From Dimorphilus gyrociliatus (Eukaryota > Annelida > Polychaeta > Dinophilidae), in NCBI GenBank assembly GCA_904063045.1, contig CAJFCJ010000007.1:3727404-3791403 (forward strand): a stretch of DNA of 64,000 nt, written 5' to 3'. A program made the translations under genes and the position numbers. Shown one piece after another: positions 30,966 through 39,981 of the stretch; the stretch's first letter is position 1, and each line of letters opens with the position of its first letter. The notes beneath the pieces were generated by a model. That model made no database searches. It was not told the DNA's origin and saw nothing but the letters and a program-made list of their open reading frames with translations.

Positions 30966-33917
30966 ATGGACAATAGCCTCAATCTTTTATGGCGAATCCT
31001 CTTAGTCTTTGTGTTGACAGGTAAGAGTTAGCAAGAAAAAACTGTTAAAAATTGTCATCTATTTTTTCCTCGTAAAAGTGGAAAGCTCGGCTTGAGTGAT
31101 GTTATTAGACGATTATTTTTTTGTTATCATTCCTACATTACAGCTCATCGGCTTCTATATTTATCCAAAAGTGTATATTGTATAATGACTTCTTTATAAT
31201 TACTTACGCAGCGTCAAACGGCAGCAACGGGGACGAAATGGAATACAAACTAATGAGAGACCTTTTCCGCAACTACGACCGGCGCATTCGACCGTCTAAG
31301 AACGCCTCCGACCCTTTAAACGTGACTTTTGGCTTGAGTCTAGCACAAATTATAGACGTTGTAAGTTGTTTTGTTCATTGCCGCAGACGCGCGAGTACAT
31401 TTTCCTGCAAGGTATCACCTCCATTCTAACATATAACAAACAGCTTTTCACTATAAATCCCTATTAGAGCTAAGAGAGCAAAGTAAATATTTTGTTTGTC
31501 AAATTTCTCTGACCGTCTTTTAAGTTGTTTATATAAGATAGTAAAGTGAGAATGAGTACAGATAATATCTTTTCTATATAGAGAATTATGATTTTCAATA
31601 CTGAAAGATAAAGAGAAACTTCCTTTTTGCAGTATAAAAAATCTATAAGAAAAAGTTTAGATATTTTTCCTTTCTACTGTTTTTTTCCATTCTTTTTTGG
31701 CTTTTTCTTCTTTTTCGCTACCCGTTCGTTACCCAATGCCCAACTCTGTAACGTAATCTGATCATTAAAGCGCGCTATCTGACCGCTCGACTGAACTTAT
31801 CTGTATTAAAAAGGAGAATACGGTTCGTTGCAGGATGAAAAGAATCAAATCATTACGACTAACAGCTGGCTTAATCAGGTGACTATATATATACCAATCG
31901 TTTATTTCTTTTGACTACTTATCCTATTCCAATTTGGCTATATAGAATTGGATAGATAACAAATTAACATGGAATCCAAACGACTATGGTGGTATCAAAG
32001 TAATCCGTATTCCTTACGACGCTATTTGGAGACCCGATATTCTACTTTATAACAAGTTAGTAAATCTATACATTTAGACGCCCTAAAGCAAATAGCTACT
32101 AAAATAAGTAAATAATAATAAACGTCAAAGAAGTAAGATGTATACATAGATTCATCAAGTCTATCCTTTTCTAATCATCCTGTTTATCTTTCTCTGATTC
32201 CCATTTCAATCCATACTCAGTGCTGATGTTTCGGCTCAAAAATCTTCCATTAGTACGAATGTGATAGTGGATCATTTCGGAAATGTCACGTGGCTGTCGA
32301 TGGTGATTTTCAAAAGTTCCTGCGCAATCAACGTCAAGTATTTTCCGTTTGACGAGCAGAATTGCAGTATGCTTTTTTCATCTTGGACGTACGACGGATT
32401 TCAGGTAGAAACTTTTATTGTTTCCCAAACGAGTACACATTCTTTACAATCAATTAATTATATTCCTCAGGTGAATTTAATGAAAGTAGGAGACGACGGC
32501 GACGAAAGTAACTATATACGGAATAGCGAATGGACACTGGTGAAATTACACGCTAAGCGCAATGTCGTTAAAGTACATATAAATAAATATTGTAATACAC
32601 TCACCTTAAGCAATCCTAGGCGTCTCTTTTTTTTTTTTCATTTTCAACCTTTAACAAATTTTTTAAACCTTGAAATAGTATAGAATTTCAAAGATTTATA
32701 ACAAAGGAAACTATCAATTCCCTTTTTTTTCTCCCTATTATTCCAGTATTCCTGTTGCGAAGAACCGTATCCGGACGTAACTTATAAGATTCAAATGAGA
32801 AGGAAACCGTTATTTTACGTTTTTAACATGATCATGCCTTGCATGCTGATCACGCTCGTTGCTTTACTCGGCTTCTATATTCCATCTGATTCTGGTGAGA
32901 AGGTGACTATGGGAATTACTACACTATTATCAATGACGGTACGCATTTATTCGTTTGTCAAGTTGATTAGTTTATTTTTCAAAGAACATTATATAATATT
33001 TAACAACAGGTCTTCCTTATGCTAGTCACGGAGAGTATGCCACCTACTTCTGACGTTTTACCACTTATTGGAATGTACTATGGGATAACGATTGCCATAG
33101 TATCTTTAGCAACTGCAATGACTGTATTAACTTTGAATATACATCATAAGGGTATCCGCGGTAGAGAAGTGCCAAATATCATAAAGAAGATCTTCTTTAG
33201 CGTTTTCGCCAGATTACTCTGCATTCAATTGGAAACACCGGAAAAATACGTCGAAAGCGATATTGTATATAAAAATATGTGAATTATGCTGTATTCGATT
33301 GACGTCTTTATTGTCTTGTATTTCAGCTGCAATATCCGGCAGAGAGTAACGTCGACGACTGCTCCGGCCGGTCCAGCTATATCAAGTTGAAGCGATCGAA
33401 TCAGGGTTGTTCCATGGTCGATAATAACATGAGTATGACTCGAATGTCAGTTCTGGTATAAAGTTTTTTCTTAGCTATGATCAATATCATGTTCTAATAT
33501 TTCAATTTTCCTCCCTTTACATTGTACACCTCTTCTCTCGTTCTTTTCTTAAAGGACTTTGTACCGCAAAGGCAAACTATCACTCGGGATACTTTTGATG
33601 CCGATCGTTTACCAGAGAATGGTGGAGTTTCGCCTAGATTTCTTCGCCGTCTAAGACAAACACCCCAAAATTCTTCACCCCAAAGTTTGGATAATCTAGA
33701 ACGTCAATTTATGCGTGTACTGCAAAAGGTTCAACAAACTATAGAGAAGAACGAAATACGTTTGGCTGAGCAGGATAGGCGTGATATCATAAAGCTCGAA
33801 TGGCAACAGGTGGCGCTGGTCGTCGATAGGATACTTTTATATATCTTCGTTTTTCTGACTATCGGCGTTACTTTGTGTATTATGTTCCAAGCCCCTTTGT
33901 CTCTCGACTGGTTATGA
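30966..33917 (+). CDS. Nicotinic-type acetylcholine receptor alpha subunit, 10 exons
   Basis: Ligand-gated cation channel subunit of about 527 aa. Exons: 30966-31020, 31212-31360, 31834-31878, 31946-32055, 32221-32404, 32471-32572, 32747-32938, 33010-33264, 33327-33455, 33555-33917. A signal peptide is followed by the ligand-binding domain, with loop [10 protein letters not shown], a Cys loop [15 protein letters not shown] (13 residues between cysteines) and vicinal CC in loop C ([10 protein letters not shown]; codons 32753-32758), which defines alpha-type subunits. M1 begins [21 protein letters not shown]2 starts [17 protein letters not shown], with the inner-ring Glu of cation channels; outer-ring Glu is also present (TESMPPTSD). 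M3, an intracellular loop and M4 follow. M1-M2 resembles alpha7/alpha9-like receptors, but the subgroup cannot be fixed by eye. Intron phases agree throughout. Ligand could be acetylcholine or, in divergent invertebrate members, something else. Confidence 0.95.
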
Positions 33918-34559
33918 AGCATATTTCTAAAAACGTTCTTTTCTTTCTAGAAGCACAACGTATATATTTAAAAAAAAACATAACAAAGAACAAAAAAATA
34001 CCAGTGAAAATCTTTTGTCCTATATGCAACAACAAAAAATATCTATCATTTTTTCTCTTTTATTTCTCCAAATTCCCTCTTCCTATTATATTCCTACATT
34101 AATATTTTTTTCCTCTATCTTTCTTACACTTTCGTCTTTTTTCTTCAGCTTGACATGCAAACATATATACAAACTATAACACTCGCACAAGTTCATACCC
34201 TATTCACTTACTCTGTTTATTTCATTCTCTTTTTTCTCTCCTCTCTTACACACCCCCTCCCTCCTATCCCCTCCTTCCTCATTTCCCTCATTTCTCTCTC
34301 TCTCTCTCTCTCTTCCCGTCTCTCACCCACCCACCCACGCATACACACACACACACACACACACACGTACAAACACGAATTGTCTCTTGTATTATGATAC
34401 GTTACAACATTCTCAATGACTATATATAATTTATTAAAAAAAGGTATCTATTAATAGTTTTATATTCATTGTGTACTATAGTAGGCCTATAAAGAAAAGT
34501 TTATATACAGTCGTAAAAAGCGTCGTTTTCTTCTTAAGTTTTCTTTAGATCTTTTCACT
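33918..34559. other. Convergent 3' region with CT and CA microsatellites
   Basis: 3' UTR territory between the receptor gene (+) and a small membrane-protein gene (-). It holds (CT)n at about 34293-34312, (AC)n at 34343-34366 and a TAGGCCTA octamer at 34482-34489. No coding signal. Confidence 0.6.
34343..34366. repeat. (AC)n microsatellite
   Basis: About 12 perfect AC units, next to a CT run, in the 3' region of the receptor gene. Confidence 0.9.
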
Positions 34560-34892
34560 TTAACCACCTTCGGTAGGCTCTTCCTCCAAAGTAATAGCAT
34601 TTGCGTCGAAAAAATCCTGTTTGTTAAGGCCTTCCCAACAGTCTTGGTTCCAACCGAAATATAAACTAAAGTAATAGAAAACAACGGAGACAACTAATCC
34701 AAGAAGAAAACCCAGAACAATCATACGATTCTCAAGGAAAGAATTATATAAAGTGTCTGTACGCTTTAACGATAGATCTTTATCGCTAATACCATTTTTG
34801 GAGCGACTAGTCGATCTAGTCTTACTCGGGGATCGACGATTCTTCAAAAGGGATCTGGATCGGTTCATATTAAATAAAGATTTTAGTTGCAA
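34560..34892 (-). CDS. Small single-pass membrane protein, unknown family
   Basis: Single open frame of 110 aa; an internal ATG at 34868 (protein starting MNRSRSLLK) is an equally good start. Residues about 9-33 are rich in Ser, Arg and Lys with RSPSKTRSTS-type repeats. A strong hydrophobic segment of about 22 residues starts at IVLGFLLGLVVSVVFYYFSL (about 58-80). A short acidic C-terminal tail ends EEEPTEGG. The basic flank before the helix predicts N-in, C-out topology. No family recognised. The stop lies in the convergent region shared with the receptor gene; the coding call is moderate because it rests on one short frame. Confidence 0.5.
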   Translation of the reverse strand: MQLKSLFNMNRSRSLLKNRRSPSKTRSTSRSKNGISDKDLSLKRTDTLYNSFLENRMIVLGFLLGLVVSVVFYYFSLYFGWNQDCWEGLNKQDFFDANAITLEEEPTEGG

Positions 34893-35132
34893 ATTCCTTT
34901 ATTAATATTGTTTATAAATCTTTTTAAATATTCTTTTAATGTTTGTTTATTTAATTCCTTTTTGAATTATTTTTTATCATAGTCATAGAAATTGTTTAAA
35001 GAAAAACAATAAATAAGTAAATATGGTAAAATAAACTGAAGCTTAGATGATAAATAGGTCTATTTCGTCTATTTGTGATAGAAATCTGTGCTATGTTTTC
35101 TTTTATTCATTTATATAACATTCTTTCTTCCT

Positions 35133-35163
<31 letters not shown>

Positions 35164-35325
35164 TTTACTAACATTCATGCAATTCTCTCTTATTCTTTTT
35201 TTCATTTCCTTCCTTCCTTCTCACTTGTGAATAATTATTTGTATCGGTTCATCTTTATTTTATATATGCAGACAGCAGAGTGAGTACTCTTTTGTTCTCT
35301 TGAGTTTCGTTTATTAGTATTAATA
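34893..35325. other. Intergenic, AT- and CT-rich
   Basis: No gene seen. A (CT)n run lies at 35135-35157. TTTATT at 35253-35258, which is AATAAA on the minus strand, may serve the double-CARD gene. Confidence 0.5.
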
Positions 35326-36069
35326 TCAATCATCTAAATCGTCTGAACCACCGGTCAATCTGAGATAAACGTGAGGATACTGCTCCCCTAGGGCGTCGAG
35401 AAAAGCGTCGTAAACTGCAGGTTCTTTTGCGACGAGTATATCTAATAATGCTTCTGTTCTCTCACCAGCCGATTGACCCTGTTTAGGATGTTAATGTCAA
35501 AGAATTAATAAAGGAAACATTTAGATTCTCTCCCTCTCCCTCTCCCTCTCTCTCTCTCTCTCTGTCTTTCTTATCATCAGGGAGAAAAGATTTCTCGATA
35601 TAAATCTTACCGCAATGATGTCTTCTTTCTCACTTTCTGTCAAGAATTTCTTTTGTAACATAGGCAAAACTTGAAGAGCGTCGATCTGTTCGATAATATA
35701 CTGTCTGGTATTTCTGAGGATCGTCCATTCGTCATCCTTAGAAAATCCTTTATATTGATTATCTTCGCCGTATACTTTGTCCCCGAAGTCGGTATCGTCA
35801 TCATCGTCAGTGAATAAATAGAATAAATTTGGGTGCAATGATGATAAGATTTCGAGAAAAACTTCAAATTCACTTGTTTTTTTTCTCTCTAAAATATCAA
35901 GTAGCATTTCCGTTTTTGTTTGTCTCCTGTGTTCTGACGATAATTTACCGACTTCAGCATCGGTTAATGCTCTCTTCTCTTTCATATGATTTATGACTTC
36001 GTTTACTTGCAAATCATTGCTTAAAATGCTTCGCATACGAATTAGTCGTTCTTTATCACGGGGTTTCAT
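35326..36069 (-). CDS. Double-CARD adaptor-like protein, 2 exons
   Basis: Exons 36069-35611 and 35478-35326 give 203 aa. Residues about 1-88 form one death-fold CARD: an N-terminal helix with DKERLIRMRSIL, ALTDAEVGKL, then TEMLLDILERKKTSEFEVFL. An acidic linker (DDDDDTDFGD) separates it from a second CARD (about 110-195; EWTILRNTRQYIIEQID, GERTEALLDILVAKEPAVYD). The second CARD is split by the intron between helices, and the join keeps the CARD pattern intact. No kinase, NACHT, helicase or caspase domain follows, so this is a stand-alone tandem CARD. Such proteins assemble signalling filaments in apoptosis or innate immunity in other animals; the partner is unknown here. The intron carries a TC-rich repeat at about 35528-35562. 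Confidence 0.8.
35528..35562. repeat. TC-rich microsatellite in the double-CARD intron
   Basis: CCCTCT units grading into pure CT repeats, within the 132-nt intron of the double-CARD gene. Confidence 0.8.
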
Positions 36070-37785
36070 TTTTCAACAGTATGGCGCTCCCTTTCGCGTT
36101 GACGAAATAAAGCTTCTTTTCTAATACTTTCGTATTGAATGACGCGCCCATATTGATCGTCGAGGCCAACGAAAATTGTTTTGTAGTCCTACTCACCACT
36201 CATTCTTCTCCTCCCTCCCCCTTTAGCTTTTTGCGTATTAATTCATAAATTTGTACTTAGTGTTAAATTTCTTGTCATTTTCTAAATCCAGGGATTCCGA
36301 TTTGGGTTGAAACTCCTCCCTTTGGACGGGAGAAGCTTTTCTAAGATAAGACAGTTCCATACAATAGGCGAGAAATAATTAAACCCGTTAAAAGGGAAAG
36401 GGCTTATTCTTAAAAGCATGTCTCAGGCCTATTCGGCGAACGTCGTTTTCCAGTCATGACGAGAAAGGTCAAAGGAGATAAAAAGCGATTAAACCGTAAC
36501 CAAAACGTTTCACCCATAATTATGATACTAATCGGTCTTTATCGGCTTTTATTAAATAATACTTGATGAGTATGTCATCCTAGGTGGCGCTTTATTGCTA
36601 TTGCTTGTAAAAACTCTTTTCCATATCCCTTTCCCTGCCCCCTTACTGTTCCGCCTATCTCTTCTCTCTCTCTCTCTCTCTTTCTCCATACTAAATCAAT
36701 GTTTCTTCCTCACTTCTCCCTCGTTACGACGATAAAGTAAACAAATTTAGAGGGAAAACACCTGCCAAAGTTTTCTTTTCGTCCAAGTTCGAATCCGCAG
36801 CATTATCGTATCTTATGTGTTGCAAAATAGCTTCGAGGCTAGGAGGGAGGAGAGGGGAGAAGTAGTTGAAGAGGAGATTAGCATTGAATGGTTAAGAAAG
36901 GAAGAGATACCTAATCTGCGACATTATATACAAAAGAGGTCATTGAATAATACTTGAAAACGGGAAAGAGCAACTGAATTTGTTACACGATAAAGGACGC
37001 TATAAATATCGAATTTAGACGCTTCAGACGCCGACCGGCCTAAAAATAAATGAACGAGAAATATAATCGTAGCGACTTTTTGTCGTTGGATTTAGAAAGA
37101 GAATAATAAAATATAAAGAACAAAATATTTAAAAAGAACGGTCATCGACAGAAAGAGGATTTGAGTAGGGAAGTGACCGGAAAGACTTGCAGAGTAGGAG
37201 ATGGGAATGAGAGATTTTTTGCACAGGAGAGAAAAAGCGATGGAGGGCGTTGGCCTCTTTTTTTAAACAAGTTGGCTAGCGGGAAAAAGGGAAAATTACG
37301 TCGGCTGATAGATTAGAGTGTTCGTTTATTTAATACCGCAGCCGTCCGCTTGTTAGAACTACGATTAGAAGAGCGCCACCTGGTAAACGCTTAATTTCTA
37401 ATGGGTTAAACAACCCTTTTTTTGCCACCCATTTTCTTTAGTAGTTATTAAGTCTAATTGAAAAATATAAGTCAATTCAATTGGGAGGTTTAAATTAATT
37501 TGGGAGTATAATTTATTTCCTGTCCCAGCGAAGCTTATATGCTTCATCCAATTGAACTTTCAGACCTCTAAATTACGTGAACTAGTTTTTTGAGAGAGCC
37601 AGGAGGTCTTTGAAAAAGGGAGAGAGATGGAATATGTAACAAGGGGTTGATGTTGTAATACAGCTTTAGGCCTACAATACAAAAAAATAATATTAAATTA
37701 ATTTATTCACGTTACTCTGGGAGAGATTTGAAGCTTTATTATACTCTAATTACTCTTTACTTCAACTAGAGTTAACAAGACAGAA
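36070..37785. other. Gene-free region between divergent genes
   Basis: Promoter territory for the double-CARD gene (-) and the orphan membrane protein gene (+). It contains a CT run at about 36661-36680, a purine-rich strand segment around 36835-36905 and TAGGCCTA at 37667-37674. No coding exon recognised. Confidence 0.5.
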
Positions 37786-38286
37786 ATGAGTTTGCTTCTA
37801 ATATCAATATATATCATTAGTCTTGCATGTTCGATTGAAAGTTTAAGAAAAGATTCTTGGGCTCCAGCTCCAGTTCCCAAAGCTCAGCTACACGCCAAAA
37901 GAATAGGCCGTGAAGATGAAAGCTTCATACAAAAAATTCAACCTGCCGCTAAACCGCAAGCCTTCAAGAAAAAATCGCCAGAACAGAAACGGCAACGCTA
38001 TAATGATGAGGATGAAGCCAGTCTAAAAGAAATATTAAATAAGCCTCTTCCGGCTGTAGTGCAGAAATCTGAGGACGAAACTTATAATTACATCTACGAT
38101 TTGGTAAAGGATAAAGGAAGCTGTCGATTGCCTTTGAGAGAGTATTATATTGTCCTAGCTATAATATCACTTTTCATATTTTGGCGTACCTATCCCGTTC
38201 AGAGAACGGTACTGTTTTTCTATCGTAAAGCTGTTGAACCTACTAAGTTGAATTTTGACAAAAATCTGCTCGAAAGAGCTGTTTAA
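37786..38286 (+). CDS. Orphan secretory-pathway membrane protein, intronless
   Basis: Open frame of 166 aa. Residues 1-18 look like a signal peptide (MSLLLISIYIISLACSIES). A basic, Pro/Lys-rich and charged region follows (about 20-110; KKKSPEQKRQRYNDEDEASL), then a hydrophobic segment YYIVLAIISLFIFWRTYP (about 122-140) and a short C-terminal tail. It would be a type I membrane protein with a lumenal or extracellular charged domain, if the first segment is cleaved. No family recognised. The TAA stop overlaps an AATAAA hexamer (38285-38290). Convergent with the CREB gene 250 bp downstream. Confidence 0.6.
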   Translation: MSLLLISIYIISLACSIESLRKDSWAPAPVPKAQLHAKRIGREDESFIQKIQPAAKPQAFKKKSPEQKRQRYNDEDEASLKEILNKPLPAVVQKSEDETYNYIYDLVKDKGSCRLPLREYYIVLAIISLFIFWRTYPVQRTVLFFYRKAVEPTKLNFDKNLLERAV

Positions 38287-38290
38287 TAAA
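38285..38290 (+). terminator. AATAAA overlapping the stop codon of the orphan membrane protein gene
   Basis: The hexamer begins on the second base of the TAA stop. If used, the 3' UTR would be only about 20-30 nt. No stronger hexamer was noticed immediately downstream. Confidence 0.35.
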
Positions 38291-38534
38291 TTAGATATAC
38301 TTATTGAACCATTCTCAAACATCACAGACAAAACAATTGAAACAACAAACTGTACAGATTGCTCTACAATTTGCGCACAATATTTACAAAGATTAGATTT
38401 ACATATTAGAGAGATTAATATATATATATACTGTATACATATATATATATATACAAATATATATATATATATATACATTTTTTTAAGCACCAGCTTGAAA
38501 ACAAAGAGAGGAAAATTGTCATTAAACTCGCATG

Positions 38535-39233
38535 TTAAGCTACATCATCTTTGGAGCAATACAGTTCTTTTAAATTCTTTAGCTCCTCTATCAACGCTTT
38601 ATTTTGATTCTCGAGGACTGCTACCCTATTCTCGAGACATTTGACATATTCTTTCTTCTTTCGCCTACATTCTCGAGCAGCTTCTCTATTCTTTAAAAGT
38701 CTAAGTTCTCTCTTGCGACTAGCCTCTTCTGTTACGTTCGGTGAAGATTGGAGGGAGTTTGCCGTGGTTAACTGATACGTTTGACCTGGAGTTCCAGCAA
38801 CAGAAACAGGAATGAAATATTGTTGCCCTTCAGGACTTTGGGCGTACTGAACAATAGTAGAACCATTTGGTGTTGGTGATGTTGAATTTGTCATAGTAAT
38901 TGTTTGTACACCACTGGTATCTGATACCAGCTGAATGTGAGCTGGAATGACAGGCTGCTGAAGGTTTGTTTCACTTCCAGTATCGCTAAGACCACTATTT
39001 GAATCTTCGTCGTGATGATCTCCTTTGAGTTGATCGTCGCCGGCTATCTCGTGCAGTATCTTCCTATAAGATGGACGTCGGGCCAAAACTTCTCGCCGTC
39101 GGCGCTCCTCTTCTAGTTCCTCGCTCTCGGATAGGCCACCGGCTGTTACGACTTGTATGGGATGATTGAGGGTGACGTGCACGATTGATTGTTGAGGATT
39201 TCCACTGTTATCAGTCCGCTCGTTTTCTTCCAT
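38535..39233 (-). CDS. CREB: CREB/ATF1/CREM-type bZIP transcription factor, intronless
   Basis: Single exon of 232 aa. A kinase-inducible domain holds the PKA site ARRPSYRKILHEI (about 51-63), whose Ser is phosphorylated to recruit CBP/p300 in this family. A Thr/Ser/Gln-rich activation segment follows (about 90-165). The bZIP is at the C-terminus: basic region RLLKNREAARECRRKKKEYV (about 179-198) and a heptad-leucine zipper (LENRVAVLENQNKALIEELK). These match vertebrate CREB nearly residue for residue, so the factor should bind TGACGTCA-type elements. The protein is shorter than vertebrate CREB (about 340 aa) and has no large N-terminal Q-rich domain. Lack of introns is unusual beside such intron-rich neighbours. 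Upstream DNA contains several CRE-like sites, so self-regulation is plausible. Confidence 0.95.
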   Translation of the reverse strand: MEENERTDNSGNPQQSIVHVTLNHPIQVVTAGGLSESEELEEERRRREVLARRPSYRKILHEIAGDDQLKGDHHDEDSNSGLSDTGSETNLQQPVIPAHIQLVSDTSGVQTITMTNSTSPTPNGSTIVQYAQSPEGQQYFIPVSVAGTPGQTYQLTTANSLQSSPNVTEEASRKRELRLLKNREAARECRRKKKEYVKCLENRVAVLENQNKALIEELKNLKELYCSKDDVA

Positions 39234-39286
39234 AGTCGAATGCCCTGTTCAAAAGGCGACATCTATCGGAACTGTTTTAGGCAACA

Positions 39287-39294
39287 TTACGTAA
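39287..39294. promoter_or_regulatory. TTACGTAA, PAR-bZIP/C-EBP-type palindrome near the CREB start
   Basis: Perfect palindrome about 54 bp upstream of the CREB ATG. This consensus is used by PAR-bZIP and E4BP4/VRI-like factors. Motif evidence only. Confidence 0.35.
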
Positions 39295-39738
39295 CACCTT
39301 CATATAGCCGAGGTTTTCGCAATGAAATGCTGGAGATACGCGCATTTGTATCAGTATTGAAAATAATCAATACTTCGTTTATCATTATTTTCCTACTGCA
39401 ACATATTTTTTTATTTAACAATCGATCGAGTGATTCAAAGCTTTAAGTTGTTTCTTGTTAACTATTTTCAAAGTGGGAAGCAATCGAATGCTTTTTCTGA
39501 CCGGCGATTATAGCGGCCGACAGTCAATTTTTTAATAGGTTCTCGAGCCAACGCTCTTTTTTTAAACATGGCGCTAAGTGCATAGGCATCCTATGCGAAA
39601 ATGTTCGCCGAAAACAGCGCTTCTATCGGTCGATTATCGTCACTCACCACTATGTTTGTCACCACGTTTGTAATTTTTTGTGGCGCGCTTGTGGTCCGAT
39701 GTGGATGATTATTCGCCGATTCGCTATCACGTAGTACC

Positions 39739-39981
39739 CACGTCACAGGAGCAGATCACGTGACTCCAAAAATGTAACTCAGCCAAAGAATGTGTATACG
39801 AGATTACTTTTGTAGATTTCGTTATAGGAATGGTATATCCAATCAGCGACCAAGGAAAGTATCCGCAACCAATCACGATAGTTGAATCATTCATCCGCTA
39901 GATAGCGCCTCTTCTAAATATTTGTAAAAATGTCTTTGGCCAAACGCGTAAGAACACGAGAAATGACGTCCACCTACGTCA
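39739..39981. promoter_or_regulatory. Cluster of CRE-like, E-box and CCAAT motifs upstream of CREB
   Basis: CACGTCA at 39739-39745, the palindrome TCACGTGA at 39756-39763, CCAATCAGCG starting at 39839, CCAATCA near 39870, TGACGTC at 39964-39970 and TACGTCA at 39975-39981. These lie about 0.5-0.75 kb upstream of the CREB ATG. Vertebrate CREB promoters also carry CREs, consistent with autoregulation. Confidence 0.45.

Noticed and set aside
36780-36815. tRNA B-box-like AGTTCGAATCC
   Set aside because: No A-box, acceptor stem or anticodon arm at the correct distance upstream.
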